Shown here piece by piece: positions 4,224 to 6,198 of a stretch of DNA of 6,198 nucleotides; position 1 is the first letter of the stretch, and every line of letters starts with the position of its first letter. The notes under the pieces were generated by a model. That model did no database searches and was not told where the DNA came from. It worked only from the letters and a program-made list of their open reading frames with translations. Position numbers and translations under genes: made by a program. This DNA comes from Thermotogae bacterium (GTDB lineage: Bacteria; Thermotogota; Thermotogae; Petrotogales; Kosmotogaceae). The stretch lies in contig QNAR01000108.1 of NCBI GenBank assembly GCA_003643975.1, positions 1 to 6,198 on the forward strand, given 5' to 3'.

Positions 4224-6198
4224 GATTTTCTCAGCGTGTCCTCCTTAAAATGGGTTAAATCTATTTCATGGACGTATTCAACAAATATCCTTGCTATTTG
4301 CGGATCGAACTGAGTTCCAGCGTTTTTTATGATTTCTTCAAGAGCTTCTTCGAAGCTTATAGGTGCTCTATATGGCCTGTTGCTTCTCATTGCATCGTAT
4401 GCATCGACGATCGAAAGGATTCGCGACAGCAGTGGAATTTCCTCGCCTTTAAGGCCTTCAGGGTATCCCTTGCCATCCCAGCGCTCATGATGCGCGGCGA
4501 TAATAGGGATCATTTTCTTTAGAGAGCGAAAGTTCTTTAACATATCCACCCCCGTTTTTACATGTTCCCTTATGATTTGCAGTTCGTAAGCATTCAATTT
4601 TCCGGTTTTTAACAGGATCTCTCTCGGTACACCTATCTTCCCGATATCATGCAACAACGCAGCCCATTTTAGTGTGTTGAGTTCATCCTCATTCAAATTC
4701 AATCTTTTTCCAAGCATAATTGCATAGTTAGCTACACGAACACTATGGCCGCTTGTATAGGGATCCCCTGTTTCAAGAGCCCTTACAAGGGCATAGATAA
4801 CTTCCTCTTTTGCCTGGTTTTCCAGTTCAGTAACCTGCCTCATTCTGAAAAACTGGGAAGCGATTTTTCCAAGATATTCGAGTTTTATCCTGGAACTCTC
4901 TGAAAATTCTGTGTCTTTTTTCGTATCAAGGCTTATATTTCCAAGATATTCTCCGTTGACGTAATAGCCAACCATCAAAGATACCTTGATTTCTAAAGCC
5001 CCGGCTTTTATAAAAGCTTTCTGGTACTTCTCAGGCAATTCTTTCTTGTTGTAATCAGAAATATTTTTGACAACAATGGCTTTTTCTTTGGCATTAATCA
5101 TATATTCTGCAGGAATTTTCAGATCATACAGCGAACTGTCATATCCTCTCACAGCCCTGAACTTCCAGAAGCCATCAGAAATCACCGAAACACACCCGCT
5201 ATCAGCTTCTGGAATGAATTCAAGTGCAAGATCAAGCAGTTTTTCAAAAAATATGCGGTCTGAGACATTTGGATTCATTTCCGCAAATGTAGCAACTGCA
5301 TCAAGGAGGAGTTTGTTGAGTTCCTCGACGTGTATTTCGCTTTTATGGAGCTTTGATTTTATAATCCGGTAAGAAAAAACGGCTGTCAATGCTCCAAGCG
5401 CAGAGATGCCGATAATTATAATGCCAACTGTTAGCAATCGCTTTGCTTTTTCTTCATTAATCGAAGGCATGAGATATTTACCGAACCATTTCTCAAGAAC
5501 TGAATAATAAGTGCTTTCTTTGTCCTTTAATTGTTTCTGAAAAAAATTATCCAGAGAAGCTTTGAGTCCCTGGCGTTTTTTGCTCAGCCCGATATAAAGA
5601 TCCACCGAACCAAGTTTTTCAATAACCATCTTCAAGCCACGGCCATTATTCAGATAATAAGTGCTCAAGCTATAATTCAGCAAGCCGGCATCAATATTCC
5701 CTGCCATTATTGAATTTACAATCTCTTCGTAAGATCGGTAATAAACTTTCTTAACAATGACATTTTCCGTGGTGAGAAACTTATCCAGAAAGGTTTCGTG
5801 AATGTCCTTTACAAGCACGCCTATCTTTTTGTCAGAGAGTTGTTGAATTGAAACGATATTAGAAGTATTCTTGACAATTACAACTCCATGATTAGTGAAA
5901 AGAGGCGTGTTGTTGAAGGCCATAAATTCCTCACGCTCAGGTGATTTTGCAACATTTAGGAGCAAATCAATTTCATTGTTTTTTATCTTCTCAAGCAAAT
6001 CAGGAAATTCTCCGTAAACAAAGCTGAGCTCATATCCTGAAGCTAAAGCCCAATCTTTGGCAAGATCTACAAAGAATCCCTTAGGGGTGCTTCCATCCAT
6101 ATAATTTAATGGGGTATTTTGGTATACACCAACAAGAAGCAAATCACTAGCAAATAAAGAAGTGCTTATCAGGAGTATAAATAAAATAATGATTCGCT
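4220..6198 (-). CDS. SBP_bac_3-GAF-HD-GYP sensor protein, c-di-GMP phosphodiesterase; 5' end beyond window
   Basis: The frame ends at TGA 4220-4222 and stays open to the right edge, so the start is missing. Residues here are numbered from the TTG codon at 6140-6142. A signal peptide precedes residue 1. A periplasmic SBP_bac_3 domain (about 1-225) keeps the ligand-carboxylate Arg70 in SPER but has Asn156 after GNIDAGLL, where amino-acid binders usually have Asp. A membrane helix (236-258) and a short coiled linker (262-282) lead to a GAF domain (about 285-435, with the GYYVNGEYLGNISLD signature). The HD-GYP domain (about 445-625) is intact: SGHSVRVANY, LHDIGKIG (His498, Asp499), EHVKTG, HHERWDGKGYP (551-561) and the later DAYDAM. 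It should hydrolyse cyclic di-GMP in the cytoplasm in response to an external ligand. The ligand is unknown. It is the first visible gene of the minus-strand operon with the two patatins. Confidence 0.93.
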   Translation of the reverse strand, partial: RIIILFILLISTSLFASDLLLVGVYQNTPLNYMDGSTPKGFFVDLAKDWALASGYELSFVYGEFPDLLEKIKNNEIDLLLNVAKSPEREEFMAFNNTPLFTNHGVVIVKNTSNIVSIQQLSDKKIGVLVKDIHETFLDKFLTTENVIVKKVYYRSYEEIVNSIMAGNIDAGLLNYSLSTYYLNNGRGLKMVIEKLGSVDLYIGLSKKRQGLKASLDNFFQKQLKDKESTYYSVLEKWFGKYLMPSINEEKAKRLLTVGIIIIGISALGALTAVFSYRIIKSKLHKSEIHVEELNKLLLDAVATFAEMNPNVSDRIFFEKLLDLALEFIPEADSGCVSVISDGFWKFRAVRGYDSSLYDLKIPAEYMINAKEKAIVVKNISDYNKKELPEKYQKAFIKAGALEIKVSLMVGYYVNGEYLGNISLDTKKDTEFSESSRIKLEYLGKIASQFFRMRQVTELENQAKEEVIYALVRALETGDPYTSGHSVRVANYAIMLGKRLNLNEDELNTLKWAALLHDIGKIGVPREILLKTGKLNAYELQIIREHVKTGVDMLKNFRSLKKMIPIIAAHHERWDGKGYPEGLKGEEIPLLSRILSIVDAYDAMRSNRPYRAPISFEEALEEIIKNAGTQFDPQIARIFVEYVHEIDLTHFKEDTLRKS
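4240..4246 (-). promoter_or_regulatory. Distant Shine-Dalgarno-like AAGGAGG before the patatin start
   Basis: AAGGAGG on the minus strand sits 16 bases before the patatin ATG, too far for normal initiation, and inside the last codons of the HD-GYP gene. It may hold the ribosome after termination at the ATGA overlap, allowing reinitiation. No in-frame start codon fits it better. Confidence 0.45.
6143..6196 (-). other. Signal peptide segment of the HD-GYP sensor (start codon outside window)
   Basis: Reading the HD-GYP frame upstream of the TTG at 6142 gives RIIILFILLISTSLFASD with no stop before the edge. It is one Arg, a hydrophobic core of about 12 residues and a small-residue cleavage region (likely after Ala or Ser of LFAS). 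The SBP_bac_3 domain begins directly after it. This shows that the TTG is not the true start and that the sensor domain is exported. The Met and remaining n-region lie beyond base 6198. Confidence 0.88.

Noticed and set aside
2659..6198. CBASS-type or other anti-phage defence operon because of the patatins next to a cyclic-nucleotide enzyme
   Set aside because: No nucleotide cyclase, Cap2/Cap3-like or other defence gene is visible, and HD-GYP domains degrade c-di-GMP rather than make a signal. The idea is kept only as a loose analogy.

Overview
The window looks like a bacterial chromosome segment from a moderate-GC, Gram-negative-type anaerobe. The protein style (Lys/Glu/Ile-rich), the very tight gene packing, and the pairing of a periplasmic-binding-domain HD-GYP protein with patatin-like proteins suggest the Thermotogota, perhaps the Kosmotoga/Mesotoga side. 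That placement is an impression from protein character, not a database result. There are no RNA genes, mobile elements, CRISPR arrays or long non-coding stretches; essentially every base is coding.

Left half, plus strand: the 3' end of a zinc/manganese-type substrate-binding protein gene (znuA-like, 3-242) overlaps the ATPase gene znuC (232-975). That gene shares an ATGA with the permease gene znuB (972-1787). Together they form a cluster-9/ABC-3 metal importer: binding protein, ATPase and channel. After 32 bases with no visible promoter or terminator, and led by a near-perfect Shine-Dalgarno, comes a membrane-anchored ClpP/SppA-fold protein of the SDH_sah family (1820-2665). It is probably read from the same transcript.

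Right half, minus strand: a second tight operon runs leftward from beyond the right edge. Its first gene (4220 to the right edge) encodes signal peptide, SBP_bac_3 domain, membrane helix, GAF domain and an intact HD-GYP cyclic-di-GMP phosphodiesterase domain. It overlaps by ATGA a complete patatin-like phospholipase (3393-4223), which in turn overlaps by ATGA a second patatin-fold protein (2659-3396). That second protein has lost both the nucleophilic serine and the catalytic aspartate, so it looks like a pseudoenzyme partner. The two operons converge and their final codons overlap by 7 bases.

The most interesting observation is the translationally coupled trio of an extracytoplasmic ligand sensor with c-di-GMP hydrolase output, an active patatin and a catalytically dead patatin paralogue. 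This may be a signal-controlled lipid-hydrolysis unit, but that function is inference. The HD-GYP gene has no true start inside the window: its reading frame continues through a clear signal peptide to the right edge.
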